This document shows positions 35,654 to 46,000 of a stretch of DNA of 64,000 nucleotides, piece after piece (position 1 is the stretch's first letter; every line of letters starts with the position of its first letter). The position numbers and the translations under genes are program-made. The DNA comes from Paraburkholderia caffeinilytica (GTDB taxonomy: Bacteria; Pseudomonadota; Gammaproteobacteria; Burkholderiales; Burkholderiaceae). Where the stretch lies: assembly GCF_003368325.1 (NCBI RefSeq), contig NZ_CP031466.1, positions 2,666,001 to 2,730,000 on the forward strand, in the 5' to 3' direction. Below the pieces are notes generated by a model, which saw nothing but the letters and a program-made list of their open reading frames with translations, did no database searches and had not been told where the DNA came from.

Positions 35654-36553
35654 CTACTCGGTTTCACGTGCGACGATGGGCGCAATGACGCTCGCCAAGC
35701 GGCGCCGTAGCGCATCCGACGCAGGGAGCATCGGCGGTAGAACGTCGCCGAAATCAAAACCCTGCAGGGCAAGCGCCGCTTTGATGGGTGCCGGGTTCGG
35801 CTCGGCAAAAACTGCATCGATGAGCGGCCGCAAGGTCGCATGCAACTCGATCGCTTCTTTCAACTGGCCGCTGGATGCCAGCGACAGGACCTTCGCCCAT
35901 TGCCGGGGAATCAGGTTGGAACTCGAAATGATCCCGCCGACGGCGCCCATCGCCACGTGCAACGGCAAAACGTCTTCCTCGCCGCTCAGGATCGCAATCT
36001 TCGACGCCGCGAGTTCGGCCACCCGCATCTGTTGCGCGAGGTCCGGATTGCATGCCTTGATACCGACGACACGGGTCATCTCCGCGAGCCGCGCAACCGT
36101 CTCGTAGTGAAGCGAAACGCCGGTGCGATACGGAATCTCATAGAGGATGATGTCCGCATCGACTTCGTCGGCAAACTTCTTGTAGTAGTCGACAATCCCG
36201 TCCTGAGTGGGGCGGAAATAGTACGGCGTGACCACCATCAGCGCCTTCGCGCCAGCGGCCACGAAAGCCTTGGCGTTATCGACGGCGTCGCCGATCCCGG
36301 GTGACAGAATGCCGGGTACGACATGCAGCTTGCCCGCGCCCGCCTCGATCGAGCATTCGACCACCCGCAGACGCTCGCTCGCCGATAGCGCGGTGTATTC
36401 GCCCGTTCCGCCCAGCGGCACGACCCCGTCCGCACCCGCGGACGCGAGGCGCTGAATATGCCGCTGCAGAGGTGCCGGCTGGAATCGGCCCTCCTTGTCG
36501 AGCGGGGTAGGGACCGCAGTCAGAATGCCTGCGTATTGGTGTCTCATGCTCAT
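35654..36553 (-). CDS. DHDPS/N-acetylneuraminate-lyase family protein (copy 3)
   Basis: 299 residues of the class I aldolase family. The active-site loop is LGGTGEYTALSASER, the catalytic Tyr is in ILYEIPYRTGVSLHYE and the Schiff-base Lys is in RVVGIKACNPDLAQ. The RTG after the Tyr is the position where true DapA uses Arg to bind a carboxylate. It differs clearly from the deaminase pair at 13760 and 18251. Context (P5C dehydrogenase upstream, hydroxy-acid dehydrogenases downstream, no lysine genes) suggests a catabolic aldolase, for example on 4-hydroxy-2-oxoglutarate. The start at 36553 has AAGGG upstream. It is probably the first gene of the transporter operon. Confidence 0.85.
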   Translation of the reverse strand: MSMRHQYAGILTAVPTPLDKEGRFQPAPLQRHIQRLASAGADGVVPLGGTGEYTALSASERLRVVECSIEAGAGKLHVVPGILSPGIGDAVDNAKAFVAAGAKALMVVTPYYFRPTQDGIVDYYKKFADEVDADIILYEIPYRTGVSLHYETVARLAEMTRVVGIKACNPDLAQQMRVAELAASKIAILSGEEDVLPLHVAMGAVGGIISSSNLIPRQWAKVLSLASSGQLKEAIELHATLRPLIDAVFAEPNPAPIKAALALQGFDFGDVLPPMLPASDALRRRLASVIAPIVARETE

Positions 36554-37124
36554 CTGTACGCCCTTCTTCTGATGAAAATTGACTTCGATCGTCGACTGGT
36601 CGCTGTACGTCGCCTAGTTAGCACGATAGGAAGCCAAAAACACATGGGCTGCACCATCAGTGCCAGTTACCATCTTCATAAGACGCGGTTATCCAATCGA
36701 CCTTGACGCACCATGGAGTGGTTCTTCCACTGGGACAAACCCTCAGCCGGTCGGCGTTCCAGACAGATCCAGGGAGGGAGATCCGTGTGGCTCGCAATCG
36801 CCGTTTCCAATCTGTCTCCGCGCTGTCTCCGCGCCGCGATTTCGGCGAGCCTTCCGCTGACGTTCTGTTTCGGGGGAGTGTTCGGCCTCATCGTGGCGTC
36901 GCTGCTGATGAGCGTCATCGGGCCGAACGGATGAATGGGCGATTCGTGTTCAGCAGCACGTCTGGCGCGATACTGGTGTTCCGCGCCGCGTGGGCGGTGG
37001 GAGGGACGACGCGGCCGAACCCCGCCTGGTAGCCGCGCTGCTGCGTTCCGAAGGAAGCAGCAGCGCCCTGGCGCGTGAATCACGTGAAACTTCCCGCACC
37101 TTCAGCAGTGGCCGTGCAGGATGC
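36554..37124. other. Intergenic; one doubtful small frame
   Basis: 570 bases between the lyase and P5C dehydrogenase genes. A plus-strand frame at 36713-36934 (73 codons) ends in a hydrophobic, possibly membrane-spanning tail (PLTFCFGGVFGLIVASLLMS) but has no ribosome binding site, so it is not called. The promoter of the leftward transporter operon should lie near 36560-36700. No operator palindrome was recognised. Confidence 0.4.
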
Positions 37125-38735
37125 TCAGCCGCCGAACTGCCAATCGCGCGTTGGCAGGTACGTTTCCTTAACGGTGCGCGGCGATACCCAGCGGAGCAGA
37201 TTCAGATACGAGCCCGCCTTGTCGTTGGTGCCGCTTGCCCGGCCGCCGCCGAACGGCTGTTGTCCGATCATGGCGCCGGTCGGCTTGTCGTTCAGGTACA
37301 GGTTGCCCGCTGCATTGACGAGCGCGTCTTCTGCCTGATGCAGGGCAAAACGGTCCGTGCAAAAAATCGAACCTGTCAGCGCGTAGGGACTCGTCGCATC
37401 GATGAGCTGCAGGGTTTCGGACCAGGCGTTGTCCTCGTACACGAAGACCGACAAAACCGGGCCGAAGAGTTCCTCGGTCATCAATGCATGCTTTGGGTCT
37501 GTCACCTGAAGCACGGTCGGCTCGACGAAGTAGCCCGGTTCGGACCAGGTCTTGCCGCCTGAGACGACCTGGACCGCGGAATCTTCCTTCGCCGCGGAAA
37601 GGACACGGCTGAGCTTTTGATGCGAAGCCTGCGAAATCACAGCCCCCATGAAGGTGCTGAAATCGGCGACATCCCCGACCTTGAGTTGCGAGAGACGGTC
37701 GCGCAATTCCTGCCCGACCGCGGCCCACAGGCTTCTCGGCAGATACGCGCGCGATGCCGCGCTGCACTTCTGGCCTTGATATCCAAACGCACCGCGAATC
37801 AATGCGATGGCGACTTCGGAAGCGTTGGCGGATGGATGTGCCAGAACGAAGTCCTTGCCGCCCGTTTCGCCGACCAGACGCGGAATAGTCCGGAACGAAT
37901 CGACCTTCGACGCGACGCCCTTCCACAGTGACTGGAATACGGCCGACGAACCGGTGAAGTGAATGCCCGCGAGGTCAGGCGACGACAGTGCGAGGCGTGT
38001 CGTCAATTCAGCTTCGCCCGGTACGAAGTTGATCACGCCAGGCGGCAGACCCGCTTCTTCGAGTGCCTCGAAGAAAATGTAGTTGGCCAACGCCGACTTC
38101 TCGGACGGTTTCCAGAGAACCGTATTCCCCATGATTGCGGGTGCGGTGGTCAGATTTGCGCCAATCGCCGTGAAGTTGAACGGCGACACGGCATACACGA
38201 AACCCTCCAGAGGACGCCAGTCGATGCGGTTCGCCGCGCTCGAAACCGACATCGGCTGCTCGGCGTACACGCGCTGCGCGTTATAGGCGTTGAAGCGCAG
38301 GAAATCGATGAGCTCGCAGGCGCTGTCCGGTTCGGCTTCTTCCACGGTCTTGCTCTGGCCCAGCATCGTGGCCGCGTTAATCCTCATACGCGAGCGCGTC
38401 GCAACGATTTCAGCGGCCCGATGAAGAATCGTCGCGCGGCTTGCGTGCGTCAGACTCGCCCAATCGCGTGCAACCTTCTTCGAGCTGGCTATAGCCTCGG
38501 TGATCTGCGCTTCGGACGGTCGGTGAATGCGGGCGAGGAGCCGCTGATGGTCGTGCGGCGCACGCACTTCCACGACATCGTTCGAGAAATAGCGCTTGCC
38601 AGCAATGACAGTCGGGATTTCAACGACATCGCGTTGCGCGAGTGCCTGGGTCAGCTCGCGGGCTGCCGCTGTTCCGTGGCCGAAGTGCACTTCCGGCTCG
38701 TTAGCCGGCAACGGGAATTGTGGACCTGAAATCAC
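37125..38735 (-). CDS. L-glutamate gamma-semialdehyde (P5C) dehydrogenase, stand-alone, ALDH4A1-like
   Basis: 536-residue aldehyde dehydrogenase with nucleophile Cys324 (YQGQKCSAASRAY) and Glu290 (LVGETGGKDF). The stretch around the Cys and Glu, and the cofactor block YAVSPFNFTAIGANLTTAPA, read like the eukaryotic mitochondrial ALDH4A1 type, unlike the PutA-fused bacterial type. It oxidises glutamate semialdehyde, or its 4-hydroxy form, to glutamate or 4-hydroxyglutamate. Burkholderia normally meets its proline need with PutA, so a separate enzyme here suggests a dedicated pathway. It lies just after the LysR regulator gene on the same strand. The ALDH4-type assignment is firm; the exact substrate is inferred. 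Confidence 0.88.
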   Translation of the reverse strand: MISGPQFPLPANEPEVHFGHGTAAARELTQALAQRDVVEIPTVIAGKRYFSNDVVEVRAPHDHQRLLARIHRPSEAQITEAIASSKKVARDWASLTHASRATILHRAAEIVATRSRMRINAATMLGQSKTVEEAEPDSACELIDFLRFNAYNAQRVYAEQPMSVSSAANRIDWRPLEGFVYAVSPFNFTAIGANLTTAPAIMGNTVLWKPSEKSALANYIFFEALEEAGLPPGVINFVPGEAELTTRLALSSPDLAGIHFTGSSAVFQSLWKGVASKVDSFRTIPRLVGETGGKDFVLAHPSANASEVAIALIRGAFGYQGQKCSAASRAYLPRSLWAAVGQELRDRLSQLKVGDVADFSTFMGAVISQASHQKLSRVLSAAKEDSAVQVVSGGKTWSEPGYFVEPTVLQVTDPKHALMTEELFGPVLSVFVYEDNAWSETLQLIDATSPYALTGSIFCTDRFALHQAEDALVNAAGNLYLNDKPTGAMIGQQPFGGGRASGTNDKAGSYLNLLRWVSPRTVKETYLPTRDWQFGG

Positions 38736-38976
38736 GCCTACTCCTTAAGAAAATCGATTCAATGAACCGCAGGGCAAAGCTAGCGTCACCCGTGGCGCAT
38801 CCCTGATCAGATGGGGCTCTGCGCCCAACTTGCCGCGACGGAGAACTTCAGTTTCGAGAGTAGTCGCTGCAAAATGCGCGGCTTTTTATTAAACCCACGG
38901 TTATGAATTGAATCCGGCCTCGTTATGAAAGCGAATATCCACGCCATCCACGGGATCTCCGGGGGGTAGCCGTGCG

Positions 38977-39978
38977 CTATGCCTCCTCCGGCAAGAAAAC
39001 ATCTTCGGACTTCAGGCAGAGTGCTTTCGCGATGTCACGCGACACCTGCCGTTCGTAAGCCCGTCGAAGCAAATCGTATAAGTCGGCAGGAAGATGACCG
39101 AGTTCGTTTTCCCGGTATGCAAGAAAGAACGAGCGGCTGAGTCCGGTATAAGGACGCCCTTGCCGCGAGAAGGCCGACAGTGGAACGACTCGCAAGTCCG
39201 GCACGTAATGCCGGGACTGCCACACGCACAACGGCGTGGTGACGGCGAAGCCGAGGCCCGCCGCCACGAGGCTGAGCATCGGATCAGTCGCATCGAATTC
39301 ACAGGTACGTTCCACGTTTTCCGAGTTCGCAGCCAGATAGGCGTCGATATGCTGGCCAATGACCGACCGGGCACTGTAGCGAATGAACTGAAGATGCCGG
39401 CTCAAATCTGCCAGCGTCGTGAAGCGGTCGACCTCGAAACTCTTTGGCAAGACCACGAAGTAGGGTTCGGAAAAAAGCTTTTGCCGGCGAATGCCGGGCG
39501 TTTGTCCGAGACCGTTGGTCGTGACCGCCATGTCGAGCTGGCGCGCTTCGAGTTGAGCGTCGAGCGTCGGCGTGATGCCGGACCACAGGCGAATCTGATG
39601 AGACGTGCCGGTCAACGCCTTGATGATGATCGGACCGATCGTAGCGGCAAACGAATCGACGCAACCCAGTCGCACGACAACGCGTTTTGCCCGGGTCACG
39701 TTACGCACGCTCTCCACCATCTGGTCCGCACCTTGCAACAGGACCGTCGCATGTTCGAAGAGCCGCTGGCCCGCAGCGGTGGGCCGCGCTGGCCGCGTCG
39801 CACGGTCGAGCAGCGTGGTGTCGAGAATCGTCTCCAACGCCTTGATGCGCTGGGAAACCCCGGCCTGCGAAATGGCGAGCCGATTGGCCGCGTCTGAAAT
39901 GGAGCCCGCTTCCACCACCGCGACCCAGCTCGCAAGCAGGTCCCAGTCAGGATACTGTTCGGGTGCGCTCTCTTTCAT
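38977..39978 (-). CDS. LysR-family transcriptional regulator
   Basis: 333 residues. The N-terminal winged helix-turn-helix is DLLASWVAVVEAGSISDAAN and RLAISQAGVSQRIKALETIL, followed by a LysR co-inducer domain opening VVVRLGCVDSFAATIGPIII. It is transcribed in the same direction as the P5C dehydrogenase gene, with a 240-base gap between them. Unlike many LysR genes it is not divergent from its likely target, so control of the 37125-38735 gene and of the transporter operon is only suggested by proximity. Confidence 0.93.
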   Translation of the reverse strand: MKESAPEQYPDWDLLASWVAVVEAGSISDAANRLAISQAGVSQRIKALETILDTTLLDRATRPARPTAAGQRLFEHATVLLQGADQMVESVRNVTRAKRVVVRLGCVDSFAATIGPIIIKALTGTSHQIRLWSGITPTLDAQLEARQLDMAVTTNGLGQTPGIRRQKLFSEPYFVVLPKSFEVDRFTTLADLSRHLQFIRYSARSVIGQHIDAYLAANSENVERTCEFDATDPMLSLVAAGLGFAVTTPLCVWQSRHYVPDLRVVPLSAFSRQGRPYTGLSRSFFLAYRENELGHLPADLYDLLRRAYERQVSRDIAKALCLKSEDVFLPEEA

Positions 39979-40049
39979 GGTCGGCGGCGAAGTAGTAGCG
40001 GAATGGTGTTAGACGGCCGCCAAGGCTGAGCGACTCCTCTGATGCAAGT

Positions 40050-40895
40050 TTAGCAGCGCTCCCCAGGGGCAGAACCCACCTGAGCCGGTTGTTCATTGCT
40101 GGGCAAAGTGCGCAAAACAGCTTCGAACGCCCCCAGCATTTTGTCGAGCGCGGCATCGGCAGCCGCTCCGCCCTCCGGCAGGGCTCGCGGCTCGCAGTCC
40201 AGCCGCCAGCGTCCGGCCACTTCGATCTCGATCGCATGAATTCCAGTCGGCGGCTTGCCGTAGTGCTGCGCGGCAAAGGCATCCGCGAGCTTGCCGTTGA
40301 CCACCCATGAGCGGTTGAATGCCTGCGCCGACTCCGTGACGGCAGTCACCAGGCGTCTGTCGCACGCAGCGCCGCGGTTGGTGCCTATATTGCAGTCCGC
40401 GGCGCCCGGCTGCTCCCGATAAGGCGACAGCCACGAGCTGGCGTGCGAGACGAGAAGCAGAACGTTGCTGTGCATGCTGCGCAGCCGCAAAAGCTCGTTC
40501 GTCAAGGCAGCATGGAACGGCTTCCAGTACTGGTCCACGCGCGCGTTGACCTCGGCCTCGGAAGGCTCCCGCCCTTCCGCGTACAGTGCCTCGCCGCGGG
40601 AAGTGTGCGTTCGGCACAAGCCGACCCGGTTGAGCCTGGACGAAAGCGGCCGGTTATCGAGCGCGACATTGAAGTCGATGACACAGGGATGATAGAGGGC
40701 CGAAACGCACGTCATGCCCCGCTTCAACGCGGCGCCATGCAGGATCGCGCCAAAGGGGTCAGCCTGGCGTCCCTCGACGGGCACCCATGCGGGATTCACC
40801 AGCAACGCCGCCGGGATCGAGGTTCCGGTGTGCGGCGTAACGACCAGCACGGGTGAGTCGCCTTGGGAAATCTGGCCGTACGGCAGGTTCTGCAT
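40050..40895 (-). CDS. N-formylglutamate amidohydrolase family protein
   Basis: 281 residues from the ATG at 40895, which has GAGGG upstream. It starts MQNLPYGQISQGDSPVLVVT then PHTGTSIPA, the usual FGase opening. Further family blocks are CRTHTSRGEALYAEGREPSE, VSHASSWLSPY, GTNRGAACD and IHAIEIEVAGRWRLD, which hold putative metal and carboxylate ligands. Family members hydrolyse N-formyl-L-glutamate to formate and glutamate in histidine breakdown. No other hut genes are nearby. It lies 71 bases before the LysR gene on the same strand, so a role on an N-acyl glutamate-like intermediate of module B is possible but unproven. Confidence 0.85.
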   Translation of the reverse strand: MQNLPYGQISQGDSPVLVVTPHTGTSIPAALLVNPAWVPVEGRQADPFGAILHGAALKRGMTCVSALYHPCVIDFNVALDNRPLSSRLNRVGLCRTHTSRGEALYAEGREPSEAEVNARVDQYWKPFHAALTNELLRLRSMHSNVLLLVSHASSWLSPYREQPGAADCNIGTNRGAACDRRLVTAVTESAQAFNRSWVVNGKLADAFAAQHYGKPPTGIHAIEIEVAGRWRLDCEPRALPEGGAAADAALDKMLGAFEAVLRTLPSNEQPAQVGSAPGERC

Positions 40896-41130
40896 GTGAG
40901 TACCCTCGGGTTTCCATCGACTCGCATTGAATGTGCGGTCCTCGCGCGTCAGCGTACGAAAACGCGACGCAATGTCCACGACGGTACCTGAACAGATTTC
41001 CGGGCGGGCGTTCCGTAAGCGTGGGTTGATCTATTTATAAGCGGCGCTTACGCAGTTAAAACCCTTCGGGTGTGTGACAGGCCGCAGGCCAGGCGGATGG
41101 GGATGCGGCGCGTTTCCCTTCTGCGGCCAC

Positions 41131-41157
41131 GATCGACGCGATCGACGCGATCGACGC
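41131..41157. repeat. Three tandem copies of GATCGACGC
   Basis: A perfect 9-bp unit repeated three times in the intergenic DNA between the GGDEF gene end and the amidohydrolase start (about 290 bases, otherwise featureless). It is probably a replication-slippage tract, but it could alter spacing in a promoter. Confidence 0.8.
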
Positions 41158-41189
41158 AGGCGGGCGCTGCAAGCGCGCAGCGCAGTCAA

Positions 41190-42611
41190 CTACCCGGCAA
41201 CCAACCCCGCTTCTTCGACCCGGCCACGCCCCCCAGCCTTTGCCTGATAGAGTGCGTGATCGGCTGCCTTTGTCAGATCCGTCATCTCAGCGCCTGTTTC
41301 GATGATCTGGCTGGCGACGCCGACACTGATCGTGACGTTCGACCTATGCGGTGAGCCTTCATTGGGAATCGCAAGGGCAGCCACCGCATCGCACATTCGC
41401 TGACCGACATGAACTGCCGAGGCCGCATCGGTTTCCGGCAAGAGAACCACGAACTCTTCCCCACCGTAGCGTGCCACCAGATCGCTTCCGCGCCGCACTG
41501 TGCGCGCAAGGCATTCGGCAACGAGCACGAGGCACCGGTCTCCTTCGATATGGCCGTAGTGGTCGTTGAAACGTTTGAAGAAGTCGATGTCGATCATCAG
41601 CAATGACAGGGGCGATCCGTCGTGGACGGCGCGTTGCCAGTGCGCTGTCAGCGCGGCGTCAAAGGCGCGGCGATTGGCGACACCCGTCAGCGGATCTGTC
41701 GTGGCGAGCCGTTTCAACTCGTCAAGTGCTGCAGCCAGTCGCGAATGGAGAAAGGTATTTTCGACCAGCAGCAACAGAAGGACAAAGCTGGCCGCGCACA
41801 TGCCATAGAATCGCCCGGTATAGAACCCGAGGTCGTAACGCCCCCCGTTGAACACAGCGCTCAGCGCGACATCGCAAATCCAGACGCACAGCACGACCAT
41901 CAGCCACAGGTCGATCGTCGAACGCGATTTTTGTCGGAACAGCACCGCAAGGGCCAGGAGACAGAATCCCCAGGTTGATCCCGCCACCCACCGCATCGCC
42001 GGCGTGTAGTGGTTGTTCTGTATGATTTCGGGCAGCAGGCGTTCTCCTGCTATGGCGAGGGCAGCCATCCCCGCCGCGAGGCAAAGGAGAGCGCCGACGA
42101 TAAACATCAGCCTGCGTGCTCCGAAGCTGTTGCCCGCCATCCCGGCCTGTTTTCCGTCTTTGAGCAGCGCATAGGCAATGACGAAGAGCGGAAACCCGGC
42201 GTGCCAGAACATGTATATCCATGCCGTGCTTTGCGGCCCCGCATTCAGCAGTCCCGTTGGCGAGAACAACCCCGGAAAGCTCAACATGTGAAGAAGAGCG
42301 ATCGCCGATGTGTACAGATAGCCGCTTGCCAACGCGCCGAGTGCCCGTGAACGGGCGATCACACACTGTCCGAACAGAAGGACGGAGGTAATCAGATCGT
42401 TAATGATGAGCACCGACTCATATACCGGGATGAATGCCGGTATATGAGGCAGCGGCATCTTCGCGAACGGCGCGGCAATCAGAAAGACGAGCATCGACAG
42501 GAGCGCAACGGCTCCTGGAAGCAGGCGCGTGTGCCAATCTACAGAATTCGAGCGCGGCAAATCGGCTTGCTCATCGATAAGTTCAGGCATCAAGCTTTGT
42601 TCCGCCGCCAT
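41190..42611 (-). CDS. Membrane-bound diguanylate cyclase (MASE4-like sensor plus GGDEF)
   Basis: About 473 residues. The N-terminal half carries around eight hydrophobic helices, beginning LLPGAVALLSMLVFLIAAPF and including INDLITSVLLFGQCVIARSR and YMFWHAGFPLFVIAYAL. This resembles the MASE4 integral membrane sensor. A GGDEF domain follows with an intact active site ARYGGEEFVVLLPE. An RRGSD sequence five residues before GGEEF fits the RxxD inhibitory site. It should make cyclic di-GMP at the inner membrane in response to an unknown cue. The start is uncertain: ATGs at 42611 or 42590 are possible. It appears monocistronic. Confidence 0.9.
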   Translation of the reverse strand: MAAEQSLMPELIDEQADLPRSNSVDWHTRLLPGAVALLSMLVFLIAAPFAKMPLPHIPAFIPVYESVLIINDLITSVLLFGQCVIARSRALGALASGYLYTSAIALLHMLSFPGLFSPTGLLNAGPQSTAWIYMFWHAGFPLFVIAYALLKDGKQAGMAGNSFGARRLMFIVGALLCLAAGMAALAIAGERLLPEIIQNNHYTPAMRWVAGSTWGFCLLALAVLFRQKSRSTIDLWLMVVLCVWICDVALSAVFNGGRYDLGFYTGRFYGMCAASFVLLLLLVENTFLHSRLAAALDELKRLATTDPLTGVANRRAFDAALTAHWQRAVHDGSPLSLLMIDIDFFKRFNDHYGHIEGDRCLVLVAECLARTVRRGSDLVARYGGEEFVVLLPETDAASAVHVGQRMCDAVAALAIPNEGSPHRSNVTISVGVASQIIETGAEMTDLTKAADHALYQAKAGGRGRVEEAGLVAG

Positions 42612-43042
42612 TGTTGAACAGGTTCGGTCCTGACATGAGTGGACTCGCCACACAGCCTGTGCCTTGCGACGTCAGGCCGTCGCCTGAACGGTGCAAGACG
42701 CTGACTATGAGAGATCAAATGCACTGGTGCAAGCGCCGATCTGTAAGGTTTTGATGAAAATGCCGTGAGGAAATCCTGAATTCTGGCCGGATAGCGCCTT
42801 GACGCGCGGCCTCGGGGATCCGCTTCAAGCGCCCTCCATTCCTGCGTTGACGGAATGGGGGCTCCGCTTTTTAGACCGGCCTCACCGCAGAGTGTATCGC
42901 GGACAACGTCGGTTTTTGACGTTGCTGACTGCGTCGACGCCGCCGTGTAATCATTGGCTGGCGGTACACTCCACGCAGATGAACGGGGGCGCGCTCCTCC
43001 TGCATGAATGACGGCCAGAAACCCTATAGTGAAGTACGGTAG
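42612..43042. other. Divergent promoter region, no gene
   Basis: About 430 bases between the divergent GGDEF and giant sensor genes. It must contain both promoters. Open frames crossing it are shadows of the sensor gene or arginine-rich nonsense. No clear operator or RNA gene was seen. Confidence 0.45.
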
Positions 43043-46000
43043 ATGAATGTTCCACGCGGTTCCGAAGAAGACGGCAGCCTCCAGGTTCTGTGGAAAGATG
43101 GCGAATGCGCCTTCTGTCGGGTTCAGGCCCCGGACGGCGACAGCGTACTCGTTGCTCGTGCCGCCGCCGAATATCCCTTGCCCGCCACCCTCGATCGCCT
43201 CGCTCACGAATTCGCACTGAAGGATCAGTTGAATGGCACGTGGGCGGTACGCCCTGTGGAGCTGGTGCGTGCAAACGGCCGGACCATGCTGGTGCTCGAG
43301 GATAAAGGCGGCGAGCTGCTGGCACGGCTGACTGGCGCACCCATGGAAGTGGAAAGCGTCCTGTACATCGGCGTGGGCATCGCCGCCGCGCTGGGCAAGG
43401 TTCACCAGCAGGGCCTCGTCCATAAGGATCTCAAGCCCTCGCATATCCTGGTGAACTGCACGGACGGCCGGGTGCGACTCACGGGCTTTGGCATCGCGTC
43501 GCGACTGCCACGCGAGCGGCAAGCGCCCGAGCCCCCCGAAACCATTGTCGGCACGCTCGCCTACATGGCACCCGAGCAGACCGGCCGGATGAATCGTGCG
43601 GTCGACTCGCGCAGCGATCTCTATGCATTCGGCGCCACGCTCTATCAGTTGCTCACCGGCACGCTGCCGTTCACGGCCGCCGACCCGATGGAACTGATGC
43701 ATTGCCATATCGCCCAAAAACCAGCGTCACCCAATACACACATAGCGGCTATCCCGTCAGCCTTATCGGAACTCGTTATGAAGCTGCTCGCCAAGACGCC
43801 CGGGGAGCGCTATCAGACGGCGGCAGGCGTCGAGCGGGATCTGCGCCGCTGCCTGGCTGATTGGCAGCAGCGGCGCCATATCGATGCCTTCCCGCTGGGC
43901 GAGCACGACACTCCCGACCGCCTCCTCATGTCCGAACATCTGTACGGGCGAGAGCGCGAGATCGCGACCATGGTCGCCGCATTCGAGCGCGTCATCACGA
44001 GCGGCACGCCGGAACTGATGCTGGTGTCCGGCTATTCCGGCATCGGCAAGTCCGCAGTCGTCAACGAGTTGCACAAGGCGCTGGTACGGCCGAAGGCGCT
44101 CTTCGCGTCAGGCAAGTTCGAACAGTTCAAGCGCGACATACCCTATTCGACCCTGGTACAGGCATTTCAGGGTCTTGTGCGGCCGCTTCTCGGCAAGCGC
44201 GACACGGAGCTGGCAATGTGGCGCGAGGCATTGCTGGAGGCACTGGGACCCAACGCGCGCCTCATGACCGATCTGATCCCCGAGTTAAAGCTTGTCATCG
44301 GTGAGCCGCCGCCTGTCCAGAAACTCGAGCCGCAGCAGGCACAAAGCCGTTTCCGGCTGGTCTTCCGCCGCTTCATCGGTGTCTTTGCCCGACGCGAACA
44401 TCCGCTGGCGCTATTTCTCGACGATTTGCAATGGATCGACGCCGCGACCCTCGACCTGGTGGAAGATTTGCTCACCCACCCGGATCTGCGATATCTGATG
44501 CTGATCGGCGCCTATCGCAACAACGAAGTCGATGCCGGACATCCGCTGAAGCACACGCTCCAGACGGTCAGGGCAACGGGCGCAAGGGTGTGCGAAATTG
44601 CGCTCGCACCTCTCGCGCCCGGGCACGTTGAGCAACTCATTGCGGATGTGCTTCGCTGCGAGCGCGAACGCGCCGCCCCGCTCGCGCACCTCGTGCATGT
44701 GAAGACCGCCGGAAATCCACTATTCGTCACCCAGTTTCTGTACGCCCTCGCCGACGCGGATCTGCTCACGTTCAATCACGACACGGCCCGCTGGTGCTGG
44801 GAGCTGCCGCCCATTCACAGCAGGGGTTACACCGACAACGTGGTGGACCTGATGGTCGCCAAGCTGGCCCGTCTGCCGGCGCAAACGCAGCATGCGCTGC
44901 AACAGCTCGCCTGCCTCGGCAACACGGCCTCGGTCGCGATGCTGCCAAGGATTCTGGGAAAGTCGAAGCAGGCGCTTCGAACGCTGCTGCGACCCGCATT
45001 CGATCAGGAACTGATCGAGCACCATGAACACGCCTACCGGTTCGTGCATGACCGGGTACAGGAAGCCGCCTATTCGCTGATCCCCAAAACGTCGCGCGCC
45101 GACACCCATCTGCGCATCGGGCGATTGCTCGCGGCGAAGACCCCCGCCGACAGGAGGAACGAGGCGATCTTCGAGATCGTCAGTCAGCTCAACCGTGGCG
45201 CAACGCTGGTGAGCCGGCAGGAAGAACGCGAGCAGCTGGCCAGTTTCAACCTGATCGCCGGCCAGCGGGCCAAGGCGTCGACCGCCTATGCATCGGCGCG
45301 CACTTATCTGACCATGGGTGCGGAACTCCTGAAGGACGATTGCTGGGAGCGCAGCCATGAACTTGTCTTCGCGCTGCAACTGAACCTGGCCGAATGTGAA
45401 TTTCTCACTGGCCAGTTACCCGCCGCGGAGGAGCGGCTGGCCATGCTGTCGCGCCGCGCGGCGAGCACGGTCGAACAGGCGCTCGTCACGTGCCTGCAAA
45501 TGGATGTGTACCTGACCCTCGATCTGAGCGAGCGCGCGGTCGATGTCTGTCTCGACCATCTCCGGCATGTTGGCATCGAGTGGTTGGCGCATCCGCAAGA
45601 GAAAGACGCGCAACGGGAATACGAACGCACCCGGTCGCAGCTTGCCGGCCGGTCCATCGAGGCGCTCATCGATTTGCCCCTGATGAAAGATCCGTCGTTT
45701 CTCGCCACCGCCGATGTGCTGAGCAAGCTCTTGAGACCCGCGTGGTTCACCGACGCAAATCTGGCGTCCCTGACAATCTGCAAGGCAATCAGTCTCAGCC
45801 TCGAGCATGGCAACTGCGACGCCGCGTGTTTCGCTTATGTCATGTTTCCCAGGATCGCCGGACCACGCTTTGGCGACTATCAGGCCGGATTCCAGTTCGG
45901 CCAGCTCGGCTACGAACTGGTCGAGCGACGCGGACTCAAACGCTACGAGGCGGTGACCTATCTCTGCTTTGCACTGTACGTGGTGCGCTGGACGAAACAC

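Noticed and set aside
35654..36553. Third DHDPS-family gene as lysine-biosynthetic dapA
   Set aside because: It lies within a catabolic transporter operon with no lysine genes; the RTG motif alone is not enough.
36713..36934. Small plus-strand frame with a hydrophobic tail
   Set aside because: No ribosome binding site and no family resemblance; kept only as a note in the intergenic entry.
41131..41157. Tandem repeat considered as a CRISPR fragment
   Set aside because: The units are only 9 bp, directly adjacent and without spacers; it is a simple tandem repeat.
42590..43717. 375-codon minus frame spanning the divergent promoter region and the sensor start
   Set aside because: It covers the promoter gap and the start of the sensor gene on the other strand; no ribosome binding site or family match.
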